From a virus: 35,541 nucleotides of DNA. This document shows positions 1 to 8,176 of this stretch, piece by piece (position 1 is the stretch's first letter; each line of letters opens with the position of its first letter). A model generated the notes under the pieces. It did no database searches. It saw only the letters and a list, made by a program, of their open reading frames with translations, and had not been told where the DNA came from. A program made the position numbers and the translations under genes. Location: IMG/VR virus record IMGVR_UViG_3300031280_000008, positions 1-35,541 of that record; one strand, given 5' to 3'.

Positions 1-441
1 AATAGCAGACAAGAGCTGTGGGAATTACGACAGCTCCTACACTATCTCAAGGGCCGACAGGTTGGCTTCTATATTCCGACTTTCTGGAAAGATGTTTCAC
101 CGACCCAGGATTTAGCTATCGGCACCACGACTATGACAATAACGAACATTGGCTACAATGTCAATGCCCAAGAGAGATGGCCCAAACAGGTGATCCGTGT
201 TCATCTGAAAGCAGGCACTATATTGACCAGGACTATCCAGAATAGCTCGATTGTGAGTACGACGGAAGAGCAGCTAACCGTGGACACTCCGTGGCCCGCG
301 ACTTATAGCCCTGACGACATCGAAAGAGTAGAATTTTTAGAAAAAGTCAGAATAGATGTTGACGACATCACCATTGTTCATTATAATGGGTTAGGACAGG
401 CCGAATGTGTCGTGCCTATTAAAGAGACGGAGAATACTTAA
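1..441 (+). CDS. Tail-associated protein, 5' end cut by the window
   Basis: The frame is open from base 1, so the true start lies upstream; 146 residues are visible. The N-terminal visible part contains LRQLLHYLKGRQVGFYIPTF, a stretch of the type seen in tail-tip assembly proteins encoded just before phage_BR0599-family genes. The rest looks beta-rich with charged loops. The stop TAA shares its last base with the ATG of the next tail gene (TAATG), so the two are translationally coupled. An ATG at 133 lies inside this frame, but nothing supports initiation there because coding sequence continues upstream. Role in the distal tail is inferred from position; I do not recognise an exact family. 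Confidence 0.75.
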   Translation, partial: NSRQELWELRQLLHYLKGRQVGFYIPTFWKDVSPTQDLAIGTTTMTITNIGYNVNAQERWPKQVIRVHLKAGTILTRTIQNSSIVSTTEEQLTVDTPWPATYSPDDIERVEFLEKVRIDVDDITIVHYNGLGQAECVVPIKETENT

Positions 442-1244
442 TGACCTTTGCAGCATACGAAGAATCACAGGCCGCTGGAAGTAGGATAGAGCTATATACG
501 CTAACTATTGGTAGTACAATCTATCGAATGCACGATTCAGTAGAAGTGTCGCTTAATATCGGTGGCGACGATTTCTATCGAGTGCAGGTAAGCCGTGGCC
601 CGATTGCAACAGGCCAAGAGTCTTTAGAAATCGGACTACCAGGAAACCACGAATTCTCACTACAGTTTGCCACGATTGCTCCAGGACAAACGGCGACACT
701 GACAATTCAAGCGTATCACCGAAACGATCCGGCTACAGAAGTAAAGGTTGTTTATAAAGGCGTTGTTCGATCTGTTGCGTTTACGCAGAATGCAGCGAAA
801 TCAGCGATCTCACTTGTGCCCGTAAACGAAGCACTGGATAAATTAATTCCAGAGCGAACATTTCAAGCCGCATGTAATAACGTTTTATTTGATTCAGACT
901 GTAAGGTCTCGGCTGGATCATACTCACATACAAATATTGTTTCAGCGATCTTAGGCAATGTGGTAACAGTAACTGGACTGCTATCTGCAAAAGGTGATGG
1001 TTGGTCAACCGGTGGGTATGTTAGTTATGGCACTCTCGATTATCGCCTTATTCTTGAACAAGACGGTGACGACTTAGTATTAGTGCTGCCGTTCCACGCG
1101 AATGTCACCGGCCAGACTGTCACTGTGTACGCAGGTTGTGATCATTCGATTGCTGTATGTGCTTCTAAGTTTAGTAATGATATTAACTTTGGTGGCTGCC
1201 CGTATGTGCCAACAAAGAATATTTTCTTGACAGGGATAAAATGA
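441..1244 (+). CDS. Phage_BR0599-like distal tail protein
   Basis: 267 residues. The C-terminal part has the cysteine signature of the phage_BR0599/DUF2163-type family: GCDHSIAVCASKFSNDINFG then GCPYVP, matching the family pattern C-D-x-x-x-x-x-C-x-x-F-x-N-x-x-N-F-x-G-x-P. Four cysteines in this block could bind metal, as proposed for iron-binding tail-tip proteins (inference). The N-terminal two thirds is beta-rich, as expected for a tail hub adaptor. Starts at the ATG overlapping the preceding TAA, with GGAG upstream. It ends in an ATGA overlap with the large tail protein. Gene order (this family, then a J-like hub) is typical of siphovirus tail-tip modules. Confidence 0.8.
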   Translation: MTFAAYEESQAAGSRIELYTLTIGSTIYRMHDSVEVSLNIGGDDFYRVQVSRGPIATGQESLEIGLPGNHEFSLQFATIAPGQTATLTIQAYHRNDPATEVKVVYKGVVRSVAFTQNAAKSAISLVPVNEALDKLIPERTFQAACNNVLFDSDCKVSAGSYSHTNIVSAILGNVVTVTGLLSAKGDGWSTGGYVSYGTLDYRLILEQDGDDLVLVLPFHANVTGQTVTVYAGCDHSIAVCASKFSNDINFGGCPYVPTKNIFLTGIK

Positions 1245-4084
1245 TGAGAACCCAGGTAATAGCAATTATCTTATATTCTATTCTTAACCTAAGTATGATG
1301 ATGGAAGTACCTGACGAGGTCAATGTCCAGAAAGCTGATTTCGGGCTCACACTACTTTTATGGGTTGCGTTATTTGCTCTCAGTCAACTACTAACTCCTG
1401 ATCCAGAAGTTGAGAATGCTCGGCCAAAAACATTAGATGACTTTAACTTCCCTACAGCTACTGAGGGCCGAGCGATTCCGCTAAACTGGGGTACTGATAA
1501 GCTCAAGGGGCCGAACGTAATTTGGTATGGCGATCTACGAACCGTACCGATTGTCGAAAAGATCAAGGTCAGCCTGTTCAAGAAGAAGAAAGTTACTACC
1601 GGATTTCAATACTACCTGGGCTTTCAGATGGGTATATGTCACGGCCCTGCTGTATTGAAAGCGATCTATATCGGTGATGAAAAGGTTTGGTCTGGTACGC
1701 AGAGCACTGACGGAGAAATTGCAATCAGCACTAAAGATCTAAGAGGAACATTCTCTTTCTATACAGGCAGTACGACACAAAGTGTAAACAGTTATTTGGC
1801 TACACATCAAAACCCATGTCCGGCCTACCGTGGGTTGTGTCACGGTGTATGGCAAGGTGGGTATGTCGGTAACTCAACTACGATTAAACCGTGGTCTTTT
1901 GAGATCCAGCGGATACCGAACGCCCTGGCACCTTCTTACTCAGCAGTCAACACTGATGACTGCAATCCGATGGAATTACTATACGAGATCTTCACCAACG
2001 TAAGTTGGGGCTACGGCTACGCTTCATCGGAGATCGACACAACTGACTGGAGCACACAGGCTGTAACACTTTATAATGAAGGCAATGGCACATCGTTTAT
2101 CGTGGCAAATCAAAAGAACGCCACTGACATAATCAAGGAAGTTGAGAAACAGATTGATGGTCATCTACGAATTGACCCAACTACTGGTAAGTGGAAGTGT
2201 GTATTGATCCGCGACGGATACTCCACTTCTGGGCTAAAGACCGCCGACGTAGATAGTGTCACTGAGCTGCTTGAATTTAGTAGAGGCTCGTGGGAGAACA
2301 CAATCAATATCGTTAGGATTATGTATAAGCGTAGAGCCAATGACTACACCGATGGTTATGCCCAGGCTCACGACGCCGCGAATATGAAGATCCAGGGACG
2401 AAGAGTGCCTGCTATGTATAACTATATTGGTTTACGAGATGACACCTTGGCGAATAAGATTGCATGGCGAGAAGTACGAGCCCATAGTTATCCGTTTGCT
2501 AAACTTCGCATGAAAATCAACCGAACATTTTGGGATGCGTTTGTCGGTGAAGTCTTTTTATTCACGTGGACATTCGAGAATTTTAGTGTTGCAGATTTAG
2601 CATTCAGAATTACGAAGGTCGATTTTGGCACTACAGAAAACCCAGAGATACTAATCGATGCAGTGCAGGATGTCTTTTCATGGCGAGCAGCATCATTCGC
2701 CGATGTCGATCCGTCTTCCTGGACACTGCCTTCTACTAATCTCATTCCATTTGCAGCAACTGAGCAGATCGCTTTTGAATTACCCTACGCGATTCAGCGA
2801 CGAAACGATACGACCGACGAAGGTCAGATATGGGCGACCGGCGTAGCTCCAGGCCGAAGCGAGTCTGGTTTTGAAATCATGCAGCGAAATGCCGCTGGCA
2901 CTCCGAGTGGTAGCTACTACTCAGCAGGTGACGAGTCAGGCTTCACGTGGGACGGTGTACTTGATGGAGCAATTAACCAAGACGCTACAACTATCGACGT
3001 GACATGCGATGTGAATATTAATGAATTCCTGGCCTCTATTGAAGCGACAGAGGTCGGCGAATACTTGTATAATCTCTTTATGATCGAAGACGAGCTGATT
3101 GCTTGCACCGATGTTGCAGAGATCACTGGCGGATTACGATTCACTGGCTGCCTTCGTGGATTCTGTGATACTGCCCAGGCAACTCATGTCGACGCTCTTA
3201 AAGTGTGGTTTTTATCTACGGGCGGTGGAATAGCCGACACAGCATTCACCAATGATTATAATGTTGATTTGAAGCTGTTACCCTACGATCAACACGGCAA
3301 TAAAGTATCTATAAGTGATGCAGCTCTAACAGTGATCGCTGTTGATTTGGATTTTCGTCCACGCCGACCATACCCACCGACCTTCTTGAAGTGGAATGCG
3401 TCAGGCTATCCGACTACAGTTACAATAACAAGTGATGTCGTAGTGACATTCAATCGTCGGGACTTCCGGATCTTGAATGAGAATTCGCAACACGCTACTG
3501 ATGCGGAAACAATCGATCCAACTTTCCCAGCGAACAATAGTACGATGTATAGGTTGAAGTTGTGGGACGACACTTCGTTAGTTTATACCGGTGCCTGGAA
3601 TGCTGGAGCTGCAACGCTCACTATGACGTTCGAGAAGATCCTTCGCTACTTAGATGGACTGCCGTCAACACTAAAGATGTCACTCGATACAAAACATACA
3701 TATAGCTCAGTAGATTATGAATCGACTCAGGAGATCGAACATTCGGCGTCTGTTAATTCATCAACTTTCGATGACGATCACTGGTTTGGTGTGTGTAGTC
3801 CGTCAACTACTTGCCCGAATGCCTGGACAAATGTTCCGGATACTGGAAGTTATGGCTTTACAATTGGCACCAACCTTTCCGGCGATGTTGAAGGCCGAAT
3901 CAATGGTGGATCGTGGGTTCAGGTCATAGCGTCCGGTAATACCGTCGGTAGTTTAACAGGAGTAACGGCGGCGGATACTATAGAGGTTAGGCACCTGGAT
4001 AGCAGCTCATCCGATGAAATACTTCTAACCGTTAATAGTCCTACAAGCAGTGTGGATGGATTTGGAATTTTAATATTCGCGTAG
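1241..4084 (+). CDS. Large tail hub / tip attachment protein (J-like)
   Basis: 947 residues, the largest gene here. The N-terminus has two hydrophobic stretches (about residues 5-20 and 33-50), common in the tail-hub proteins of this gene order. Residues about 60-520 resemble the phage tail hub/J-like core (parallel to the GTA tail-hub type): a TEGRAIPLNWG motif, then GFQMGICHGPAVLKAIYIGD, and later CNPMELLYEIFTN and GHLRIDPTTGKWKCVLIRDG. The C-terminal 350 residues are Ser/Thr/Gly-rich and beta-like, probably fibronectin/Ig-like domains involved in receptor contact. The ATG overlaps the previous stop (ATGATGA). It is last in the tail operon; a new promoter follows at once. Family assignment is by pattern, with no search. 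Confidence 0.85.
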   Translation: MMRTQVIAIILYSILNLSMMMEVPDEVNVQKADFGLTLLLWVALFALSQLLTPDPEVENARPKTLDDFNFPTATEGRAIPLNWGTDKLKGPNVIWYGDLRTVPIVEKIKVSLFKKKKVTTGFQYYLGFQMGICHGPAVLKAIYIGDEKVWSGTQSTDGEIAISTKDLRGTFSFYTGSTTQSVNSYLATHQNPCPAYRGLCHGVWQGGYVGNSTTIKPWSFEIQRIPNALAPSYSAVNTDDCNPMELLYEIFTNVSWGYGYASSEIDTTDWSTQAVTLYNEGNGTSFIVANQKNATDIIKEVEKQIDGHLRIDPTTGKWKCVLIRDGYSTSGLKTADVDSVTELLEFSRGSWENTINIVRIMYKRRANDYTDGYAQAHDAANMKIQGRRVPAMYNYIGLRDDTLANKIAWREVRAHSYPFAKLRMKINRTFWDAFVGEVFLFTWTFENFSVADLAFRITKVDFGTTENPEILIDAVQDVFSWRAASFADVDPSSWTLPSTNLIPFAATEQIAFELPYAIQRRNDTTDEGQIWATGVAPGRSESGFEIMQRNAAGTPSGSYYSAGDESGFTWDGVLDGAINQDATTIDVTCDVNINEFLASIEATEVGEYLYNLFMIEDELIACTDVAEITGGLRFTGCLRGFCDTAQATHVDALKVWFLSTGGGIADTAFTNDYNVDLKLLPYDQHGNKVSISDAALTVIAVDLDFRPRRPYPPTFLKWNASGYPTTVTITSDVVVTFNRRDFRILNENSQHATDAETIDPTFPANNSTMYRLKLWDDTSLVYTGAWNAGAATLTMTFEKILRYLDGLPSTLKMSLDTKHTYSSVDYESTQEIEHSASVNSSTFDDDHWFGVCSPSTTCPNAWTNVPDTGSYGFTIGTNLSGDVEGRINGGSWVQVIASGNTVGSLTGVTAADTIEVRHLDSSSSDEILLTVNSPTSSVDGFGILIFA

Positions 4085-4092
4085 TATTAGAC

Positions 4093-4121
4093 TTGACAAA
4101 TGATATATAAAGATGTATAAT
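4093..4121 (+). promoter_or_regulatory. Consensus sigma70-type promoter
   Basis: TTGACA at 4093-4098 and TATAAT at 4116-4121 with a 17-bp spacer: a perfect match to the bacterial housekeeping consensus. Expected start near 4128, giving a leader of about 37 nt before the ATG at 4165. It sits in the gap immediately after the tail genes, so it starts a new transcription unit. Confidence 0.85.
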
Positions 4122-4164
4122 CTATAGTGAATATTATGGTTTATTGAAGGTGATGGAGCAATGA

Positions 4165-4410
4165 ATGAATGATCACACAGAGAAGATGATTGAGAAAACG
4201 GTGGAATATACACTAACGACACTTGGATTTGATTTATCAAATCCAATCGCAGCACAGGAAGATATGCACTTTCTGCGAAGACTCCGGAACCTTACACAAA
4301 AGGCCGGAACAAAAGTCATCATGGTGTTAATTAGCATTGCAACAATATCATTAGCTGGTAGTGGAATAGTTGCACTTGGAAAGGCGTTAAAACAAATACT
4401 AACAAGTTGA
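4165..4410 (+). CDS. Small single-TM membrane protein, holin-like
   Basis: 81 residues. The N-terminal half is hydrophilic and helical. Residues about 49-70 (VIMVLISIATISLAGSGIVA) form one transmembrane helix, followed by a short basic tail (LGKALKQILTS). This layout resembles small phage DUF6127/holin-like proteins, but one TM with no lysozyme nearby does not prove a holin. Start choice: an ATG at 4161 runs into a stop after three codons, while ATG 4165 sits 6 nt after GGAG (4155-4158). It is the first gene behind the consensus promoter at 4093. Confidence 0.7.
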   Translation: MNDHTEKMIEKTVEYTLTTLGFDLSNPIAAQEDMHFLRRLRNLTQKAGTKVIMVLISIATISLAGSGIVALGKALKQILTS

Positions 4411-4434
4411 GTAACCTGGAGTGAGTGAGTGAGA

Positions 4435-4737
4435 ATGCCGAAGGTATCAAAAGCACAAGTCGACAAGACAGCGTCTGTGTTCTGTGATCGTATGATCGCA
4501 GGATTGGGACTGCAAAAAGCATTAACATGTAATCTGCGAATTGGTAGATTACTAAGAGCTGAAAAGGCGAGGAGAAAAAAACTTGACGAAGCAGACCAAA
4601 AGAAAGCGAAAAAGCGTCGGAAGAAAAAAGCCATCAAATCCAAAGCAAGCAATGGGAATCAAAAAGGTTCCGATGAGTTGTCTCAGCTCACAAGCGATAG
4701 CACTTGTGGCTCAGGCAGTGGTCGCCGAGAATCTTGA
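4435..4737 (+). CDS. Small lysine-rich protein, unknown
   Basis: About 100 residues. Residues 1-45 look like an ordinary folded helical segment (VSKAQVDKTASVFCDRMIAG). Residues 45-70 are extremely basic and probably helical. The last 35 residues are Ser/Gly/Asn-rich and lie inside the next gene, so they may be only a run-out of the frame. GGAG at 4418-4421 is 13 nt from ATG 4435 and 7 nt from an in-frame GTG at 4429, so the GTG may be the real start. Up to 155 nt overlaps the next CDS. No family recognised; the basic tail would suit nucleic-acid binding (inference). Confidence 0.5.
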   Translation: MPKVSKAQVDKTASVFCDRMIAGLGLQKALTCNLRIGRLLRAEKARRKKLDEADQKKAKKRRKKKAIKSKASNGNQKGSDELSQLTSDSTCGSGSGRRES

Positions 4738-5344
4738 GGAGTACGCGAAGCATAAAAAGGTTGTTGTGTCTACTCACTTCAACGCGGCAGTGTCGTACTT
4801 TATGAATTTCTGGGAAGGTGTCGGCGATGACATGTCACCACCCATGCTTGCAAGAGCTATGGCACGTCTCGTGGTATTACGATCCGCACAGATCGAAGGT
4901 CGGCTAAGAGATGATCGTGTATCCACAGATGGGTTACATGTAAGAGAGCTGAATGAAAAAGCTGTCGAGATCATAGAGAAGTATCCGAAGTGCGTCGATC
5001 CATTCATCCAACTACCGAACGACACCACTGGCTTTAAGATTCCTGTGGATATAATGAATGCAATACCTTTTAATGTTTTGCCTTGGCGGGTAATTATGGA
5101 GATAGCCCTGGGTATGATGGAAGGTGGAAGAAAGTATGGCCGCCATAACTATCGCAAGGTGGGTGTACGTGCTACAGTCTATTACGATGCAGGTATGCGT
5201 CACTGTGCCGACTTCATCGAAGGCACTGCAACAGATCGTGACAGCGGCCTATCACATTTAACAAAGGCACTATCCAGTACGCAAGTAATGCTTGACAGCA
5301 TGATTATGGGTAACTGGGTAGATGACCGACCAATTAGAGTTTAA
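4583..5344 (+). CDS. dATP/dGTP diphosphohydrolase family protein (DUF5664, MazZ-related)
   Basis: 253 residues from the earliest start. The C-terminal part has the family signature: GMMEGGRKYGRHNYRKVGVR, then YYDAGMRHCADFIEG, then a D-x-D-S-G-L-S-H-L-T-K-A motif, an all-alpha NTP-pyrophosphatase-like fold. The named family includes MazZ of cyanophage S-2L, which converts dGTP/dATP to monophosphates; many phages carry relatives without a diaminopurine pathway. Start uncertain: TTG 4583 sits 8 nt after GGCGAGGAG, while ATG 4673 (MSCLSSQAIA) follows AAAAAGG with 5 nt spacing and would drop a lysine-rich N-terminus. The next gene is a deoxynucleotidase, making a two-step dNTP to deoxynucleoside route possible. 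Confidence 0.75.
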   Translation: MTKQTKRKRKSVGRKKPSNPKQAMGIKKVPMSCLSSQAIALVAQAVVAENLEEYAKHKKVVVSTHFNAAVSYFMNFWEGVGDDMSPPMLARAMARLVVLRSAQIEGRLRDDRVSTDGLHVRELNEKAVEIIEKYPKCVDPFIQLPNDTTGFKIPVDIMNAIPFNVLPWRVIMEIALGMMEGGRKYGRHNYRKVGVRATVYYDAGMRHCADFIEGTATDRDSGLSHLTKALSSTQVMLDSMIMGNWVDDRPIRV

Positions 5345-5357
5345 GGTAGGAGAAAGT

Positions 5358-5963
5358 ATGAGAGATCACATGGTGTATCTTGATTGCGATCAGGTGATGA
5401 CTGATTTCATCGCTGGATCTGCCGAGGCAATCGGCTACTACTACCAAGGCACTGATTCGTTCCCTGACGGATGGACGTATGACTTCTTTCCATTTATGAA
5501 TTCTACCAGGGAAATAGTAAACGAATATTGTGACATCGACTTCTGGGCAACTCTACCGTGGATTGAAGACGGTAAAGAAATTCTCGAAGTAGTGTTGTCT
5601 CGGTTTCGCCCAAATGAGATCACTGTCTTGACGACGCCGATGCGGAACAACGGATCGTACACCGGTAAGATGATTTGGTTCGAGAGAAATGTCCCTGAGC
5701 TTTATGAGCGGGTCATTCCTACACTCGTGCCAAAGGAAGAATTTGCGTTTGATTTCAATCGGTTGCTAATTGATGATTGTCAGAGAAACGTAGAGAGATT
5801 TATCAAGGCTGGCGGGGCCGCAATATTAGTGCCGCGTCCGTGGAATCAGAACAAGCAACTTTTCTTCGACGGCAAAGCTGTGACGTACATCGCTAAGATG
5901 TTAGCCCAGTGGATTAGCATCACAGAACATCCGACAATGAATAGAAAGGAACAACATGCCTAA
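5358..5963 (+). CDS. HAD-family 5'(3')-deoxyribonucleotidase (NT5C type)
   Basis: 201 residues from ATG 5358, which follows AGGAGA (5348-5353). HAD motif I is YLDCDQVMTDF, with the nucleophile Asp9 and Asp11. Motif II is TVLTTPMRN. Motif III/IV is the late basic region followed by LLIDDCQRNVERFIKAGG. These match the 5'-nucleotidase, deoxy (pyrimidine) type C family, which removes phosphate from (deoxy)nucleoside monophosphates in the cytoplasm. An earlier in-frame start at 5322 lies in the previous gene and lacks a ribosome binding site. The 3' end overlaps the next ATG by 8 nt. It fits functionally with the upstream dATP/dGTP diphosphohydrolase; possible roles are salvage of host DNA or removal of unwanted nucleotides. 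Confidence 0.8.
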   Translation: MRDHMVYLDCDQVMTDFIAGSAEAIGYYYQGTDSFPDGWTYDFFPFMNSTREIVNEYCDIDFWATLPWIEDGKEILEVVLSRFRPNEITVLTTPMRNNGSYTGKMIWFERNVPELYERVIPTLVPKEEFAFDFNRLLIDDCQRNVERFIKAGGAAILVPRPWNQNKQLFFDGKAVTYIAKMLAQWISITEHPTMNRKEQHA

Positions 5964-7566
5964 AATAACAACGGAGCAAGTGGTTGGTGCGTATCAACAT
6001 CATGGCGGCAACATTCAAGCTGCGGCCCAAAGCTTAGGTGTTGGTAGGGCCAGTGTTTACTATCACCTAAAGAAAGCAGGGATTGATCGTACCAAAAAGA
6101 TCGTTGATGGAAGTGTCCGAGGGATTGAGGAAGTAAAGTGTCCTTTGCCTAAAAGCGGTGAGATCAAGCGATATATTTTGACATCGGCTCAGAACAACAC
6201 TCATGTTCATACGCCTGTGTGGAACAGTTTATTGGCTTTGGCAAATCACTATAATGCTCAGATGATGGTGGGAACATTCACCTATAATCAAAACGCTTTT
6301 GGTAAGCTATCTGTCAAGCGTGGCAAAGACAAAGGGCGGGAGAAAAAGCTTTGGTACGATCAAAAGGTTGTACCTTATATTGTAGATAAGCGTCACCGTA
6401 TCGCCAACCATCTATGTTGGTGCGGTGAGATGAACATTCTCCCTACAGCGGTTCGTCCTTTAACTGGTTTCGATTCTTATACGGGCCGATCCAGTGCTAT
6501 CTTCCCACAAGTGAAGTTTGCTATGGAGTCTATTGCAACTGGACGGAAAGAGAACACCAAGTTTAATTACACAACTGGAACAGTCACTCAGCGTAACTAT
6601 ATTCAGAAGCGTGAAGGGCTTAAAGCTGAATTCCATCACTGCTACGGTGCCGTAATTGTTGAAGTGGATAGCGACGGCAACTGGTGGTTACGTCAGTTGA
6701 ACGCTACAGACAAAGGCACAATCTACGATCTTGATGTGGTGGTTGAAAATGGCGTCGTGTATGAGAACGATCATATTGAGGCTATTACGTGGGGCGATAC
6801 TCACGCCTTAATGCTTCTGGATGAAAGCGTCAATAAATGTTCTCAGCGTATGCTGGATGAGCTTCGCCCCAAGTTTCAATTCATCCATGATCTCATGGCT
6901 GGGTCAGTGACAAACCATTGGTCTAAGAAGTCACTACATCAACGGTTCCGCAACTTCGCCCGTTCTGGTGCATGGAATGATCTCAGAAAGGAATTCTCGG
7001 AGTGTAACAATCATCTTCGTGACATGTATCGTGACTTCTGTCAGACCTATATCGTGGATGCCAACCATGACCGTCCTTGGATTGAACGGTGGCTGGATAG
7101 TCGGGATGGTCTGGAAGACCCCAAGAATGCTGTGATTTGGTTAAAACTCAATGCCGCCGTGTATGAAGCTATGGAAGCTGATCCCTTTAGCCGAGAGTTT
7201 CATGTCCTGGAACATGCCTGCCGACTGTTAGGTCTGGAAGAGCATGTAGCAAACTTCCTGCGTGAAGATGAAAGTATGTTGATTTCACCCGCCAAGATCG
7301 AGTGTGGTATGCACGGCTCCCTTGGGCCTGACGGATCACGAGGCAATCCATCCAATCTAAGTAGGATGGGACGCAAAGCCAACATTGGTCACTTACATAA
7401 GGCCGGAATCCAGAATGGTCTTTATATCGCAGGTGTATCTTGTGACATCAAGTCTGACGTCTGGTACACCAGAGGGCCATCAAGTTGGTCGCACTCACAT
7501 ATCGTGACATACCCTAACGGCAAGCGTACTATCATTACCGTCTGGAAAGGAAAGTACAGAGCATGA
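5956..7566 (+). CDS. HTH plus calcineurin-like phosphoesterase, T5 A1-like
   Basis: 536 residues. Residues 1-45 form a Fis/homeodomain-like helix-turn-helix (HHGGNIQAAAQSLGVGRASV). The remainder carries spaced metallophosphoesterase motifs: TWGDTHA (metal Asp/His), YIVDANHDRPW (the GNHD-like motif), ECGMHGSLGPDGSRG, and NIGHLHKAGI (the GHxH-like motif), then a GPSSWSHSHIVTYPNGKR ending. I relate this to the phage proteins grouped with T5 pre-early protein A1, linked to host DNA degradation and two-step DNA transfer; that role here is inferred. The ATG overlaps the previous gene by 8 nt and follows AAGGA. The HTH could act in DNA targeting or as a regulator of its own operon. Confidence 0.75.
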   Translation: MPKITTEQVVGAYQHHGGNIQAAAQSLGVGRASVYYHLKKAGIDRTKKIVDGSVRGIEEVKCPLPKSGEIKRYILTSAQNNTHVHTPVWNSLLALANHYNAQMMVGTFTYNQNAFGKLSVKRGKDKGREKKLWYDQKVVPYIVDKRHRIANHLCWCGEMNILPTAVRPLTGFDSYTGRSSAIFPQVKFAMESIATGRKENTKFNYTTGTVTQRNYIQKREGLKAEFHHCYGAVIVEVDSDGNWWLRQLNATDKGTIYDLDVVVENGVVYENDHIEAITWGDTHALMLLDESVNKCSQRMLDELRPKFQFIHDLMAGSVTNHWSKKSLHQRFRNFARSGAWNDLRKEFSECNNHLRDMYRDFCQTYIVDANHDRPWIERWLDSRDGLEDPKNAVIWLKLNAAVYEAMEADPFSREFHVLEHACRLLGLEEHVANFLREDESMLISPAKIECGMHGSLGPDGSRGNPSNLSRMGRKANIGHLHKAGIQNGLYIAGVSCDIKSDVWYTRGPSSWSHSHIVTYPNGKRTIITVWKGKYRA

Positions 7567-7745
7567 GTGGAGCAACTGCAAACGGAAAAGGTGATGGCAC
7601 TCGGCCCAGTGGATTACCCTGGGAAGTACGAGATCTGAAATATGACCGTGCGTTGGGTGTCATCACCCAAAGACAATACAGTGCTCGGATTAAAGCAGCC
7701 TGGGACAGTGCAAGAAAGCGAGGATGGCGTGACAGCAAAGGATAA
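7563..7745 (+). CDS. Small hydrophilic protein, unknown
   Basis: 60 residues. It starts in an ATGA overlap with the phosphoesterase stop, with GGAAAGGA upstream, so expression is probably coupled. The sequence contains GLPWEVRDLKYDRALGVIT and a basic C-terminus (ARKRGWRDSKG); no transmembrane helix or cysteines. It overlaps the next gene by 17 nt if that gene starts at GTG 7729. I do not recognise a family. Confidence 0.6.
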   Translation: MSGATANGKGDGTRPSGLPWEVRDLKYDRALGVITQRQYSARIKAAWDSARKRGWRDSKG

Positions 7746-8175
7746 ACACTATAAACACGGGCCTCTTGGATGTCATGTTGATGATCTCAATCCAGCCTAC
7801 GCAGAACACTACTGCTCTAAGTGTGGGGCTACTGGAACGATGTCAGAGTTAGGTAAGATAAGATGTAAGCCGATAGTGAATACGGTAAAGCAACTCTGCA
7901 AACCTAAAAGAAACCATACGAATGAAATCAACAGTGGGTTTGAGCTAACTGGTGGGTTCTTTATTATCCTACACATTGTTCAGATACTGCACGACAAGTC
8001 TGTAGCGGGCCTCAGTGTCTTTGCTATAACGTTCTACGTTATATGGGGCTACTGGAATATATATTACTACAGCTCGATCAAGCAAAAGTGGAGTTTACGA
8101 GCAACCTATTTCATAACGTTTATGAATACGATTTGGTTGGCGTTGTTAATTTATTACACAGTGAAAGGTATATAG
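7729..8175 (+). CDS. Zinc-knuckle plus SemiSWEET/PQ-loop-like membrane protein
   Basis: 148 residues from GTG 7729, which follows GAGGA (7720-7724); a more upstream ATG at 7642 would lie deep inside the preceding gene. Residues about 28-45 hold YCSKCGATGTMSELGKIRC, a CxxC...C knuckle. The C-terminal 75 residues form three predicted TM helices. The first ends in VQILHDKSVAGLSVF, close to the PQ-loop pattern (P/V-Q-x-x-x-x-x-K-S-x-x-G-L-S). The third has FMNTIWLALLIYY, which also fits. SemiSWEETs are three-helix sugar transporters working as dimers. A transport role is not shown; a holin-like role is an alternative. Membrane location is solid, the family assignment moderate. Confidence 0.65.
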   Translation: MTAKDKHYKHGPLGCHVDDLNPAYAEHYCSKCGATGTMSELGKIRCKPIVNTVKQLCKPKRNHTNEINSGFELTGGFFIILHIVQILHDKSVAGLSVFAITFYVIWGYWNIYYYSSIKQKWSLRATYFITFMNTIWLALLIYYTVKGI

Positions 8176-8176
8176 T

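Noticed and set aside
781-1265. Minus-strand open frames opposite tail genes, and many others across the window
   Set aside because: They lack ribosome binding sites, have low-complexity or unnatural composition, and lie opposite genes with clear families. No minus-strand gene is supported anywhere.
4576-4582. AAAAAAC slippery heptamer near the end of the 4435 gene
   Set aside because: It is not in the X XXY YYZ phase of that gene, and the downstream diphosphohydrolase is in the +1, not the -1, frame. A TTG start with its own Shine-Dalgarno explains the overlap better.
4583-5344. Evidence for a diaminopurine (Z) genome
   Set aside because: The diphosphohydrolase family also occurs in phages with normal DNA and neither PurZ nor DatZ is visible, so it is kept only as a question.
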